A DNA stretch of 64,000 bases from Kitasatospora sp. NBC_01246 (GCF_036226505.1 NZ_CP108484.1:372001-436000); one strand, 5' to 3'. Shown: positions 33,690-42,922, counted from the first letter of the stretch. Numbers and translations are program-made. The notes: generated by a model not told the origin, from the letters alone.

Positions 33690-33912
33690 CCGCGCCGCAC
33701 GGCGACCACGACAGCCCCACCAGCCGGGGCGCGGAAGCAGCCCCGACAGCCCGGCCGGGCGCCGGACGGACGGACGCGAGCCGGCCCGCGGCTATGACGA
33801 CTGTCACGGCCCGTGAATGATCACCCGGCTGGTGCGGCGTTCCGCCCGGTTGCGATGATGGGTGACATGGACGGGGCGAGGTGCCCCGAGCGGTCGAACG
33901 GGGGGGTCGGCG

Positions 33913-34638
33913 ATGTCGCCGCATGAGATCGGGTTGTACGCGAGCGCGGCGGTGGTGGTCGGTGCGGGGCTGCGGACCTTGGTCCTGGCCGGCCTCACGG
34001 GCGGCTCCGGACACGGCGGTTCGGCGAGCGGCGACTCCGGGCCGGGTGAGGTGTTGGCGGTTGTCCGTACCGCCTTGGCGCGGCGCCCCAGGGTCACCCT
34101 CGCGCTGTTCGCGGTGATGGCGGCGATGGCGGTGGTCCAGTACGCGGTGCCCGGCGTGGTCGAGGACCTGATGCGCCGGCCGGGTGCGCTGTCGGACGGT
34201 CAGTGGTGGCGGGCCGGGACCGCGCTGCTGGTGCAGTCCTCGGGGATCACGCAGATCGCGTTCAACCTGTCGGCGCTGCTCGTGATCGGCGCCGTCACCG
34301 AAGCGGTCCTCGGACGGTGGCGGACCCTGGGCGTCTTCCTGGCCAGCGGTGTCCTGGCCCATGTGGTCAGCCTGGCCGGCTGGGCGCCGAACGGGGGCGG
34401 CGACTCCGTGGCCATCTGCGGACTGCTGGGCGCACTGGCCGTCACCTGTCTGCTGGGCAGGAGCACGCTGGGCGTGACCGCCAAGGACATCTGGCCCGTA
34501 CTGCTCATCCCCGCGGCCGGCACGTTCCTGTGTCTGCTGGAGAACAACCACGGTGCCGGACTGGTGGCGGGCTGCCTGATCGGCCTGGCCCTCGCGCTCC
34601 GCGGCAGGGAGCTGCCTCCGCAATCGGTCGTGGCGTAG
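33913..34638 (+). CDS. rhomboid-family intramembrane protein
   Basis: 241 residues from ATG 33913; upstream in-frame starts are less likely. About six hydrophobic segments follow a roughly 55-residue N-terminal part. Rhomboid features are the WWR motif (98-100), NLSALLVIG in place of the usual N-h-x-x-L-x-x-hG, the serine motif GGDSVAICGLLGA with candidate nucleophile S165 (usual form GxSGAIFGLLGA), and the general base H213 in NNHGAGLVAG. Both dyad residues are kept, but the glycine after Ser is Val and the oxyanion His/Asn of segment 2 (HxxxN) is reduced to Q-x-x-x-N (Q114, N118). It may be an active intramembrane protease with altered specificity or a weak pseudoprotease. Confidence 0.8.
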   Translation: MSPHEIGLYASAAVVVGAGLRTLVLAGLTGGSGHGGSASGDSGPGEVLAVVRTALARRPRVTLALFAVMAAMAVVQYAVPGVVEDLMRRPGALSDGQWWRAGTALLVQSSGITQIAFNLSALLVIGAVTEAVLGRWRTLGVFLASGVLAHVVSLAGWAPNGGGDSVAICGLLGALAVTCLLGRSTLGVTAKDIWPVLLIPAAGTFLCLLENNHGAGLVAGCLIGLALALRGRELPPQSVVA

Positions 34639-34919
34639 CGCCACGAGTCCCGCCGGCGCGGGCCGGCAGCCCGTCCCGGAGGCGGCCGCCCAGGGACGCG
34701 TTCGCCGCCCCGATGCCGCGACCGCACCGCCGATGACCCCGAGGCGGCTCGACCGTCTCGGGGTGGGCGGGCTCCCGACCGAACCGCGGCAGGTCCGCGG
34801 GGACGCGGCCCGCTGTTCCCGGGGTGGGTCGGGGTGGGGCGAAGCCGCCACCCCGGAACCGTCGGTTCGGCGGCCGGCCCCGGTCCGGCTCCGCACCGGG
34901 CCGGGGGCCACCGCCTCCG

Positions 34920-36131
34920 TCACCGCAGGACGGTGTCGAGCCAGTCGAGGATCCGGCCCATGGCGAGACGCTGGGCGCCGGTGTGGCAGTGGGCGCCCGC
35001 ACCCTCGGCGACGGTGAAGCGGGCGAGGGTCTTGGGGCAGGTGAGGCGGTCGTAGAGCTGCTGGGCCTGGCCGTCGAAGAAGAGGTCCTCCTCGGCGTCG
35101 CAGACGAGGGTGGGGCAGGTGATCCGCTCGGCGATGCCGTCGGCGAGCGTGTAGTCGAGGTAGGAGGCGAGGAACGCTCGCGGGGTCGCCACGTCCATGA
35201 CGTAGGAGCCGTGCGTGATGGCCCAGCGCACGGTCGGGTTGGTCTTCATCAGCGCCTCGATGGAGGCGTCGATCTCGGGGGCGTGCTCGGCGCGCAGCAG
35301 GGCCTCGGCCTCGGGGCGCGGCATCGGCAGGTTCTTCACGCTGACTTCGCCGAGGTCGTACACACCGTCGACGGCGATCACGGCGGCCAGTCGGTGTTCG
35401 AAGGCGGCCGCCCTGGGCGCGAGCAGGCCGCCCATGCTGAGGCCGAGCAGGGCGATGCGCTCGGGGTCGACCTCGGGGCGCTCGGCGATCAGCCAGTCGA
35501 CCACCGGGGTGACGACGCTCTCCCAGTTCGGGCGGAAGGGCAGCCCGTCCCGGAAGCGGGCGGCCGGCTGGCCCGGGCCGTCGAAGGTGAGCACGTGGTA
35601 GCCGCGCTCCTGGCCGGCCGCTCCCCCGAAGAAGTGCATCTCCTCGGCGGACCCGTCGAAGCCGTTGTGCATGACGATCGTGGGCGCGGGCGCGTCGCCG
35701 GGGGCCCGGTAGAAGTAGCCGTGGAGCACGGTGCCCTCGAAGGGGATCTCGACGGGTTCGATGCGGGGCTCGAAGAGGGCGGCCGCCGAGCGGAAGGTGT
35801 CCACCGCGCGCTCGTAGGAGGCCGCGATGCGGGGGTCCTTCGGGTTGCCGTGCAGGAAGAACTCGGCGGAGCGGAAGTAGTTGCTCGCCCGCAGGTAGGC
35901 GTCCCGGGCACTGATCCGGTGGCCGCCGGCCAGGGCGGTGGCGGCCTCGGCGGCGGTGCGCTCGGCGGTGGCGGACCACTCCTCGTACCAGCCGTCGTAG
36001 TCACCGGCGGTGATCCTCTGGGCCGTGGCGATCACCTCGCCGAAGTCGGAGCCTCCGTAGGCCGCGTGGCCGATCGCCCGGAGGGTCTCGTACCAGAACT
36101 GCGGGTCGTTCTCGAAGAGCAGGGGCTTCAT
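34920..36131 (-). CDS. FrsA-like alpha/beta hydrolase (esterase)
   Basis: 403 residues from ATG 36131. An N-terminal helical cap (about 1-125: RASNYFRSAEFFLHGNPKDPR) precedes the alpha/beta-hydrolase core. The oxyanion region is HNGFDGSAEEM (155-165), nucleophile S232 is in GLSMGG, the acid is likely in CDAEEDLFFDG (near 350) and the base His in GAGAHCHTGA. This architecture is that of FrsA-type esterases and 2,6-dihydroxypseudooxynicotine hydrolase-like C-C hydrolases. It is cytoplasmic. It is divergent from a TetR gene with two candidate operators between them, so it is likely induced by its own substrate through that repressor. Confidence 0.88.
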   Translation of the reverse strand: MKPLLFENDPQFWYETLRAIGHAAYGGSDFGEVIATAQRITAGDYDGWYEEWSATAERTAAEAATALAGGHRISARDAYLRASNYFRSAEFFLHGNPKDPRIAASYERAVDTFRSAAALFEPRIEPVEIPFEGTVLHGYFYRAPGDAPAPTIVMHNGFDGSAEEMHFFGGAAGQERGYHVLTFDGPGQPAARFRDGLPFRPNWESVVTPVVDWLIAERPEVDPERIALLGLSMGGLLAPRAAAFEHRLAAVIAVDGVYDLGEVSVKNLPMPRPEAEALLRAEHAPEIDASIEALMKTNPTVRWAITHGSYVMDVATPRAFLASYLDYTLADGIAERITCPTLVCDAEEDLFFDGQAQQLYDRLTCPKTLARFTVAEGAGAHCHTGAQRLAMGRILDWLDTVLR

Positions 36132-36143
36132 GGCGTTCTCCTA

Positions 36144-36207
36144 ATGCAAGATTGGTTGCGTTAATTACGGTAGTGAGCCGAAGCCATAGACGCAAGTTCT
36201 CTTGCGT
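36144..36207. promoter_or_regulatory. two inverted repeats between the esterase and TetR genes
   Basis: Site 1 is the perfect repeat ACGCAAG-TTCT-CTTGCGT (36190-36207), 13 bp before the TetR start. Site 2 (36145-36161) is ATGCAAG-ATTG-GTTGCGT, 5 of 7 arm bases matching, 13 bp before the esterase start. The same spacer length and arm sequence make both likely TetR operators, controlling both genes. Confidence 0.78.
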
Positions 36208-36219
36208 TAGTCTTTGGCT

Positions 36220-36804
36220 GTGAACGAAGACCAGGTACGGCGCAGGACCGGCGGCCGAAGCGCCCGCGTACGGGAGGCGGTGCTCGGCGCGACGGCCGAG
36301 CTGATCGCCGAGCACGGCCACGCACGGATCTCCATCGCCCAGATCGCCGAACGTTCCGGCGTCCACCAGACGTCGATCTACCGGCGCTGGCGGTCGACCG
36401 ACGCGATCGTGCTGGAGCTCGCGGTGGAGCGCCTCTCCGCCACGTCCGTGATCCCCGACACCGGGACACTGCGCGGGGACCTCGTCGCCTACGCCCACGG
36501 GGCGGCGTCGTCGATCGAGGGACCGGACGGCCTGGCACTCCTACAGGCGCTCGTCGCCCTGCCCGCCGGGAGTGCCGACGCCGGCCTCGACCCCAGGACC
36601 GTGCTCGCGCCGCGCGGCAGGGACCTGCAGGACATGCTCGACCGGGCCGTGGCACGCGGGGAGCCGCAGCTGCACCTGATGGACGTCCTGGACGGGATCG
36701 TCGCACCGCTCTACCTGCGGGTCCTCTTCCGGATCGGGGGGATCGACGAGGCGTACCTCGACTCCCTGGTCGTCAGGACGCTGGCGGCGGCGGCGACGGA
36801 CTGA
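36220..36804 (+). CDS. TetR-family regulator of the adjacent esterase
   Basis: 194 residues from GTG 36220; a TTG at 36214 is also in frame. There is no RBS upstream, and the operator ends only 12 bases before the start, so the message may be leaderless. The TetR HTH is at about 14-60 (REAVLGATAELIAEHGHARISIAQIAERSGVHQTSIYRRW in outline), followed by a helical ligand domain (RGDLVAYAHGAASS, a C-terminal YLDSLVVRTL). It probably represses itself and the divergent FrsA-like esterase, with release by the esterase substrate. Confidence 0.9.
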   Translation: MNEDQVRRRTGGRSARVREAVLGATAELIAEHGHARISIAQIAERSGVHQTSIYRRWRSTDAIVLELAVERLSATSVIPDTGTLRGDLVAYAHGAASSIEGPDGLALLQALVALPAGSADAGLDPRTVLAPRGRDLQDMLDRAVARGEPQLHLMDVLDGIVAPLYLRVLFRIGGIDEAYLDSLVVRTLAAAATD

Positions 36805-37358
36805 CGCGACCGGCGGCCGGAGCCGGGGCGCCGCGCCGGCCCTGCCGGGGCGGCGAAGAAGGCCCCCGACGCGGCGGCAGGCCGGGCCGCCACCGCCGGG
36901 CGACTGCGGGCCGTTCGGCCTTTCCAGCTGTGTGCAAGGTTCATGACGCACAGACTGGCGCCGGACGGCGTCCACTTCCCAGGTCCGTGCGGGGCGGGGA
37001 CTGTCCACCCCTGTCCGCGGCTGTCCACCCGGTCCGCGACGGTCCACGGCGGTCCACCCGGTCCACCCGGTCCGACGATGCGCGGACCAGGCCGTGCCCG
37101 TACCGCTCGGTCGCGGTCATGGCCCAGGCGACGAAGGCCGTGCCCGGCAGGTCCGCCGACGGTCTCGTCGCCGTGCCCGAGCACCTCGGGGATCCGCTCG
37201 CGTACGCGGGCCCGGCCGTCGTCGTGCTTCTGAGCGCGCTCGAACTCCGCGCACTCCGTCGCCGGGGCGGGCGCGGAGTGCGCGGAGCGACAGCCGGCTG
37301 ACCGGTGTCGGGGCCGCCCCGGGCGCGGGACGGCCCCGGTCGGCCTCGCCGGGTGGGG
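36805..37358. other. gene-poor stretch with GTCCACC/GTCCGCG repeats
   Basis: No firm gene. From 36999 to 37077 there is an irregular tandem array of GGTCCACC and GTCCGCG units (at least eight). A 60-codon plus frame from ATG 37120 with one hydrophobic segment (AYAGPAVVVLLSALEL) is possible but lacks an RBS. Confidence 0.4.
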
Positions 37359-37787
37359 TCAGCGGGCCCGCAGCGGGCCGGCGAAGGACTTGCGCAGGGA
37401 GGACGGGGCGACGACGGGGAGCAGCGAGGCCAGCAGCTTGCCCTTCAGGGTGTCCGGGGTCCTGGTCAGTCGGACGTCCACCCGGGTGCCGTCGCCCTCG
37501 GGGGTCAGCCGGAAGACCCAGCCGCCGCCGGGCCCGAAGAGCTTGGAGTCGAGGGTGGTGATGGTGACCTCGTCGCCCCCGGGCTTCCAGTCGTAGCGGG
37601 CGCGCTCCCAGGCGGCGGCGGTGCCCTCGGTCACCTCGGCCCAGCCCTCCCCCGCGCCGTGCACCGCGAAGTGCGCCGCGTCGATGGTGGGCCACGCCTG
37701 GGCGCGGGCCGGGCCGAAGTCGGTGAGGACGGCCAGCACGGCGTCCGGGTCGAGCGAGGAGATCAGCTGGAAGTTGACGACGGTCAC
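37359..37787 (-). CDS. SRPBCC (START/Bet v1-like) family protein
   Basis: 142 residues from a GTG at 37787 with GGAGGAC upstream. The helix-grip fold is suggested by the opening strand (VVNFQLISSLDPDAVLAVLTDFGPARAQAWP), the central strands (VTITTLDSKLFGPGGGWVFRLTPEGDGTRVDVRLTR pattern) and the long C-terminal helix (SLRKSFAGPL). Polyketide-cyclase/SRPBCC proteins bind hydrophobic ligands or act as cyclases. Single genes of this kind in Streptomyces are mostly uncharacterised. There is no polyketide synthase nearby, so a biosynthetic role is not supported here. Confidence 0.82.
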   Translation of the reverse strand: MTVVNFQLISSLDPDAVLAVLTDFGPARAQAWPTIDAAHFAVHGAGEGWAEVTEGTAAAWERARYDWKPGGDEVTITTLDSKLFGPGGGWVFRLTPEGDGTRVDVRLTRTPDTLKGKLLASLLPVVAPSSLRKSFAGPLRAR

Positions 37788-38189
37788 GAGGTCCTCCGGA
37801 GGTGGTGCGGGGCGGGCTGGGCCCGGTCGCACCCACCCTGGTGCGCGGACGCGGGTACGGCATCCGTCAGTTGACCGAGGACAGGGCCCGCGTCATGGCA
37901 CTACGTCGACCGCCGGGTACGAAGTACCCGCGCCGGGTGGGGGTTTCGCCGGCCGCGGGTGGCGGGGCGGGGCGGTGACGGGCAGTCGGCGGCTCGCTCG
38001 TTCGCCCCGGCCGGGCCGTCGGCGGGTGCCGGGACCGACCGTCATTCGACGGATCCGCGGCGCCGCCCGTGCCGCGAGGGTGGAACCACCGAGGCGCCCA
38101 CCGTCCGCTCGGACGGGTTCGGGGCGCCGCATCGGCCCACTGCCCCGCGTACCGGTACCCGTACCCGTACCGAACGGAAGGACTGTCCC
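37788..38189. other. divergent gene-free stretch with GTACC repeats
   Basis: No gene is visible between the SRPBCC and hydrolase genes. Near the end (about 38149-38171) a run of four GTACC(C/G) units lies just upstream of the hydrolase RBS (GGAAGGA). Confidence 0.4.
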
Positions 38190-39032
38190 ATGGCAGCAGG
38201 AAAGAGCACCCGGACGCGCCGGCTGGCAACGGCGGCGGTCTGGGCCGCGGCCGCGAGCGTCGTACTGGGCACGGCCGTGGCCGGGGGCACCGCGAACGCG
38301 AGCGCGCCGGTCGCGGTCGGCGTCAGGCCGACGATCGTCCTGGAACACGGCGCGTTCGCCGACGCGTCCAGCTGGAACGGCGTGATCAAGCGGCTCCAGG
38401 CGGACGGGTACCCGGTGGTGGCCCCCGCCGTCCCGCTCCGCGGCCCCGCCTCCGACGCGGTCGCGCTGCGCGGCCTGCTCCAGCACATACCGGGGCCGAA
38501 GATCCTGGTGGGCCACTCCTACGGCGGCTCGGTCATCAGCGCGGCCGGCGCGAACGACCCGCAGGTCAGGGCCCTGGTGTACGTGGCGGCCTTCCTGCCA
38601 GCGCCCGGGGAGACGGCGCTGGAGCTGTCCGGCAGGTTCCCCGGGTCCACCCTCGGGGACGCGCTGGACCCGGTCACCTACCCGCTGGCCGACGGCACCG
38701 CCACCACGGACCTGTACATCCGGGCGGACGCGTTCCGCCACCAGTTCGCCGCCGACGTCCCCGCCGCCCAGGCGGCGCTCATGGCCGCCACCCAGCGCCC
38801 GATCGCCCAGAGCGCGCTCCAGGAGCCGGCCACCGTCGCCGCCTGGACGGAGAAGCCGAGCTGGGACGTCGTCACGACCCAGGACCTGAACATCCCCGAG
38901 GCCGCCCAGCTCTTCATGGCCCGCCGCGCCCACGCCCGCGTCACCCTCGTCCCGGCCTCGCACTCGGTCGCCGTGTCGCATCCGGGGACCGTGGCGCAGG
39001 TGATCGAGGAAGCCGCCCGGACCACCCGCTGA
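38190..39032 (+). CDS. secreted alpha/beta hydrolase
   Basis: 280 residues from ATG 38190 with GGAAGGA upstream. A signal peptide covers about 1-38 (RRLATAAVWAAAASVVLG, cleavage near ANASA). The catalytic motifs are the oxyanion EHGAFADASSW (about 51-61), nucleophile Ser in GHSYGG (about 112) and the base His in PASHSVAVS near the C-terminus. It belongs to the haloperoxidase/AB-hydrolase group of small extracellular esterases common in Streptomyces. The substrate is unknown. An Ohr-type peroxidase gene follows 150 bp downstream in the same direction and may be co-transcribed. Confidence 0.88.
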   Translation: MAAGKSTRTRRLATAAVWAAAASVVLGTAVAGGTANASAPVAVGVRPTIVLEHGAFADASSWNGVIKRLQADGYPVVAPAVPLRGPASDAVALRGLLQHIPGPKILVGHSYGGSVISAAGANDPQVRALVYVAAFLPAPGETALELSGRFPGSTLGDALDPVTYPLADGTATTDLYIRADAFRHQFAADVPAAQAALMAATQRPIAQSALQEPATVAAWTEKPSWDVVTTQDLNIPEAAQLFMARRAHARVTLVPASHSVAVSHPGTVAQVIEEAARTTR

Positions 39033-39181
39033 GGCGGACCGGAACGGCGGCTCCCGGGGCCCGGCGTCCGGCCCGCCCCGGCAGCGGCACCGCACATCTG
39101 ACGCTCCATCAGCAGGAGTCAGGATCCGAACCGGTGACCGCGGACGCGGAGCGCCGGACCGACACGCACGAGGAGAAGGAC

Positions 39182-39613
39182 ATGGCAGTCAGTTACACCG
39201 GTGTGGTCACGGTGACCGGCGAGGGGCGCAACGGCGGGCAGGTCACCGCCAGCGACGGCCTGCTCAGCACCGCACTGGCCATCCCGAAGGCGCTGGGCGG
39301 CGCGGGCGGCGCCACCAACCCGGAGCAGCTGTTCGCGGCCGGCTGGGGGGCGTGCTTCCTGGGCGCGGTGCGGCGTGCCGCCGCCGAGCGCGAGGTCCGG
39401 CTGACCAGCACCGCCGTCACCGTCGAGGCCACGCTGACCCACGGCGACGACGGGGAGTTCGGCCTCAGCGCGGTGCTCGACCTCGAACTCGGCGGCGTGG
39501 ACCAGGCGATGGCCGAGGAGCTGGGAGCCGCCGCGCACCGGCTGTGCCCCTACTCCAAGGCGACCCGGGGCAACATCCCGGTCACCGTCCGCGCGAGCGC
39601 GGTGGCCGGCTGA
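39182..39613 (+). CDS. ohr: Ohr/OsmC organic hydroperoxide reductase
   Basis: 143 residues from ATG 39182 with GAGGAGAAGG upstream. The two reactive cysteines are in GWGACFLGAV (about C58) and HRLCPYSKAT (about C123), the Ohr-subfamily arrangement; residues before the first Cys (NPEQLFAAGW) also match. It is a cytoplasmic thiol peroxidase that reduces organic and fatty-acid hydroperoxides. No ohrR gene is adjacent in this window, so control may be in trans. It is followed by a bidirectional terminator. Confidence 0.93.
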   Translation: MAVSYTGVVTVTGEGRNGGQVTASDGLLSTALAIPKALGGAGGATNPEQLFAAGWGACFLGAVRRAAAEREVRLTSTAVTVEATLTHGDDGEFGLSAVLDLELGGVDQAMAEELGAAAHRLCPYSKATRGNIPVTVRASAVAG

Positions 39614-39688
39614 CGCGGCCCGAGTCACTCGCGGCGGCGGTGAACACGTTCTGACGCGCACGGCGCACAGAGCGAATCACGCGCACAC

Positions 39689-39720
39689 ACCGAGGGCCCC
39701 GCCACGGCGGGGCCCTCGGT
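39689..39720. terminator. bidirectional terminator between ohr and a convergent hydrolase gene
   Basis: Perfect 15-bp arms (39689-39703, ACCGAGGGCCCCGCC; 39706-39720) with a 2-base centre. It serves the plus-strand ohr (stop 39613) and the minus-strand hydrolase (stop 39801). Confidence 0.92.
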
Positions 39721-39800
39721 CGTGTCGTGTTCCCGACCGGACCGGCCGGGAGTACGGGGGCCGGCACAGGCGCGCGGCCCCCGATCGGGCTCCCGGCCGG

Positions 39801-40589
39801 TCAGCGGGCCGGGGCGGTGGGGCGGACGCCCCGCTCGTCGAGCCAGTCGAGGACATAGTCGGCGACGGACCGCCAGCCGCTGTCGATGACCAGGGAGTGG
39901 CCCCGGTCGGCGAACTGCTTGAGGTCCGTGGTCGCGGTGGAGTCGCCGTACGCCTTGTAGACGGCACGGGTCACGCAGTCGGGCACCAGCAGGTCCTCCT
40001 GCCCCGACACCAGCAGCAGCGGCCCGCGGGCCGCGTTCCGGGTGTCCGCCGAGGTGCTCGGGTGCCGGGGGCCGCCGCCGCAGCCGAGGTCCGCCAGCAG
40101 GCGGCGCGGCGCGGGCACGACGTAGCGGTCGTACAGCCGCTCGCCCTCCGCGCCGCCGACCGTGGTGCCGAGGAGGTCGCGGAAGCGCTCGGGGGTGAGC
40201 GGGACGGCGAGGCGCGCGGACGCGCAGGCGCAGTCCGGGCAGCGCAGCGCCACGTCGTTGACGGGCGCCGGGGCGAGGGCCACCGCGGCCCGGCCCAGGC
40301 CGGCGCCGACCAGGTGCTGCGCGACCAGTCCGCCGACCGAGTGCCCGATGATCACCGGCGGGACCTCGAAGGAGCGCACGATCCCGGCGTAGTGGTCGGT
40401 GAGGCCGTCCAGGCCGAGGTCGGGCACCCGGTCCGGGTGCTCGCGGGCCTCCCGCGCGGTGGCGGCCTCGCCGGGCCACCCCGGCGCGAGGGCGCGGTAG
40501 CCGTGGCCGGTGAAGCGCTCGACCCAGCACTCCCAGGACAGCGCGTGCAGCCACGCGCCATGGATGAACACGACGGGAGTACGGATCAC
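39801..40589 (-). CDS. alpha/beta hydrolase
   Basis: 262 residues from a GTG at 40589, preceded by GGAGGGC; an in-frame ATG at 40622 lacks an RBS. The oxyanion stretch FIHGAWLHALSWE (about 8-20), nucleophile S in IGHSVGG (about 83) and a late base His in FADRGHSLVID match small AB hydrolases. An insert with a CPDCAC cluster near 118-123 is unusual and could bind metal or form disulfides. No signal peptide is present. The substrate is unknown; related actinobacterial proteins are annotated as non-haem chloroperoxidase-like esterases. Confidence 0.85.
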   Translation of the reverse strand: MIRTPVVFIHGAWLHALSWECWVERFTGHGYRALAPGWPGEAATAREAREHPDRVPDLGLDGLTDHYAGIVRSFEVPPVIIGHSVGGLVAQHLVGAGLGRAAVALAPAPVNDVALRCPDCACASARLAVPLTPERFRDLLGTTVGGAEGERLYDRYVVPAPRRLLADLGCGGGPRHPSTSADTRNAARGPLLLVSGQEDLLVPDCVTRAVYKAYGDSTATTDLKQFADRGHSLVIDSGWRSVADYVLDWLDERGVRPTAPAR

Positions 40590-40846
40590 AACGGGCCCTC
40601 CGAGCGGGATGTCGGCCTGCACCGGCGTGCGGCGACCGTTCCAGCATCGGTCCGGGCGTCGCCCACGGGATCAGTCGAATGACTGAGGCCACGGGGTACC
40701 GACAGGAACGGACGACACCCACCAACGGGCGACACCACCGGGCGCGCACGGCGCGGCACCGGGGCGGCGCAGCGGCCGCCCCCGCCGAAACGTCCCGGCC
40801 CGCACCCCGGGGAGAGGGGTACGGACCGGGACGGCCCGGGGACGGG

Positions 40847-42463
40847 TCAGCGCCGGGTGGCGGGCCCGCAGCGGAAGTTGGCGGCGTCGGCGGTGTCGCC
40901 GTGGCCCTGGTAGCGCGGGACCATCGGGTAGGCGCACAGGTCGCGGGTGACGGTCCGGCCGTCGGCCGTCGGCAGGGTGGCGGGCAGCGTCCGCGGGGCC
41001 TCGCCGTGCTCGACCCAGGCGGTCAGTGCGGCGAGGTCGGCGCCCTGGCCGAGGAGTCCGCAGTGCGACGCCCCCGGGGCGAGGAAGACGCGGTAGAAGT
41101 CGTCGACCTTCTTCGCGCCGCCCATCCGCTGCTCGACCCGCTCGCGGTACTGCACCGTGCCGGCGGCAGGGATGAACTGGTCGGCGGATCCGTGCCAGGT
41201 GAGGAGCTTGCCGCCGGCCTTCCGGAAGCCGGACAGATCCGGGTCGTCGGTGCCGATGATCCGGTCGTACTCGGCCTCGGACTGCCGGAACAGCTGGGCG
41301 AACCGGCCGGTGGTGAGGGTCGTGAGGTCGAAGGCCGGCTGCTTCTTCAGCCAGGTCGACACCCAGGCGGCCGGTACCGGGAACGGCGTGCCGACCCGCT
41401 CTCCGGTGGTCTCGTCGACCTTGCTGCCGGCGAGGCCGGCCAGGTCGGCGCCGATCGGCACGCCCGACCACAGCTTCGTGCCCGAGGCGGTGCGCGGGCC
41501 GTCCCAGATCCGGCGCACCACCTCCGCGTCGGCGGCGGTGATCGTCAGCCGCCCGCCGTCGCACTCGACGGTGGTGCCGATCAGCCGGCGCGGGTCGAAG
41601 CCGCACGCGTCGGGGTCGGTCAGCAGCCCGTCCGCGGCGCCGTCGAGCCGGTCGCAGGCCTGGACGGCGGCGTCGGTGAAGGCCTTGAACTCGCACGCGG
41701 TCGGGAAGGTCCCGGCCTCGTTCATCACCACCTGCGGCCACAGCGTGGCCACCTCGAACTCGTCCCAGTTGACGGCGGGCGCGTTGGCGAGGATGCCGTC
41801 GTAGTCGGCCGGGTACTTCTGGGCCTCCGCGTAGCCCTGGCGCCCGCCGGTCGAGCAGCCGTTGAAGTAGGAGTAGGACGCGGCCCGGTCGTAGTGGGCG
41901 GCGACGACCTCCTTGGCGACCACCGCGGCCTCGTGCTCGGAGCGGGAGGCGAAGTTCTCCAGCAGCGCCCGGTCGGCCCGGCCGTCGGCCTTCAGCGCCC
42001 ACGTGGTGTCGAGGTAGGTGCCGACGCCCGCGTCGGTGGTGGCGGCGGCGTAGCCGCCCTTGACCGCGCCGGCCAGGCCCGCGCCGTAGTCGCCGGCGGC
42101 GTACGCGCTGCCGCCCACCGTCTGCAGCCGGCCGTTCCAGTTCTGCTGCGGCAGCCAGACCCGCACCGTGGCGTGGTCGCCCTGGCCGGGGTGGGTGAGG
42201 GTGATCGTCACGTCGCAGAACGCCGGGACGTCCGGGACCTGGGCCGCCGGCTGCGGGAACACCGCGGGTACGTCGAAGGTGCCGGCGGCGTGGGCGACCG
42301 CGGCGACCCGCTCCACCGCGGTGCCCGCCGGGGCGTGCACCGCGGGGCTGGTACAGCCGTGCGGAGCGGCGGAGTCGGGCGCGGCGGCCGAGGCGCCGGG
42401 TGCGTACACCGCGGCGGCGAGGGGCACGGCGGCGGCGAGGGCGGCCAGGAAGCGTCGGTTCAT
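40847..42463 (-). CDS. secreted tannase/feruloyl esterase family protein
   Basis: 538 residues from ATG 42463 with GGAGG-like bases upstream. A Sec signal peptide spans about 1-28 (LAALAAAVPLAAAVYAPGASA). The tannase-family CS-D-HC pattern is visible: C203-S204 in NGCSTGGRQG, and His-Cys in GASHCGLL near 485, where the cysteines bridge to hold catalytic Ser and His together. The lid region carries further cysteines (TACEFKAF, QACDRLDG). It acts outside the cell on phenolic esters of plant cell walls (feruloyl or galloyl esters). This fits the plant-polysaccharide theme of the window, though it is not linked to the mannan genes. Confidence 0.92.
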   Translation of the reverse strand: MNRRFLAALAAAVPLAAAVYAPGASAAAPDSAAPHGCTSPAVHAPAGTAVERVAAVAHAAGTFDVPAVFPQPAAQVPDVPAFCDVTITLTHPGQGDHATVRVWLPQQNWNGRLQTVGGSAYAAGDYGAGLAGAVKGGYAAATTDAGVGTYLDTTWALKADGRADRALLENFASRSEHEAAVVAKEVVAAHYDRAASYSYFNGCSTGGRQGYAEAQKYPADYDGILANAPAVNWDEFEVATLWPQVVMNEAGTFPTACEFKAFTDAAVQACDRLDGAADGLLTDPDACGFDPRRLIGTTVECDGGRLTITAADAEVVRRIWDGPRTASGTKLWSGVPIGADLAGLAGSKVDETTGERVGTPFPVPAAWVSTWLKKQPAFDLTTLTTGRFAQLFRQSEAEYDRIIGTDDPDLSGFRKAGGKLLTWHGSADQFIPAAGTVQYRERVEQRMGGAKKVDDFYRVFLAPGASHCGLLGQGADLAALTAWVEHGEAPRTLPATLPTADGRTVTRDLCAYPMVPRYQGHGDTADAANFRCGPATRR

Positions 42464-42922
42464 GGAGGTCCCTTCCCAGGGGTGGTGTGGTGTGGTGCCC
42501 GACGGGGAACGGCGTTGTTCGGTCGGGCGGGGCGGCGGCCGCCGGTCGGGGCGGACCACAGACTCCCGGCGGATTCGCGGGTACCGGGGTCGGGCCCGCG
42601 ACCGGGGCTCGCCGGTCAACTGTGTGCCGCGGCCGGCCACCACCACATCAGTCATCCGACTGCCGGTCGGGCAGCGCCGTCGGCGCAGTCGTACCGGCCG
42701 GCCACGGCTGTTGCGCCCCCTCACGCACCGTCAAACTGGTCCGGCACGGGGCCCGGACCGACTGCGGGGAGGGGCTCGGCCACCAGGGCCGCCCTCCCAG
42801 GGTCGGCTTTCGGGGTCGGCTTCCGGGGTCGTGGGAACTCCCGCCCCGGCGCGGGAATCCGCCGGACCGCTGCCACGTTCCCCGGGTACGACACATCCGC
42901 CACCCGTCAGCCGGAGGTCCCT
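42464..42922. other. gene-free stretch upstream of the tannase gene
   Basis: No gene supported. It should hold the tannase promoter (minus) and that of the small plus-strand gene. A short GGGTCGGCTTTC / GGGGTCGGCTTCC direct repeat lies near 42800-42826. Confidence 0.4.

Noticed and set aside
36930..37303. Possible plus-strand small membrane protein ending at 37303
   Set aside because: One hydrophobic segment only, no RBS, and the upstream half is a repeat tract; kept as a note in the gap entry.
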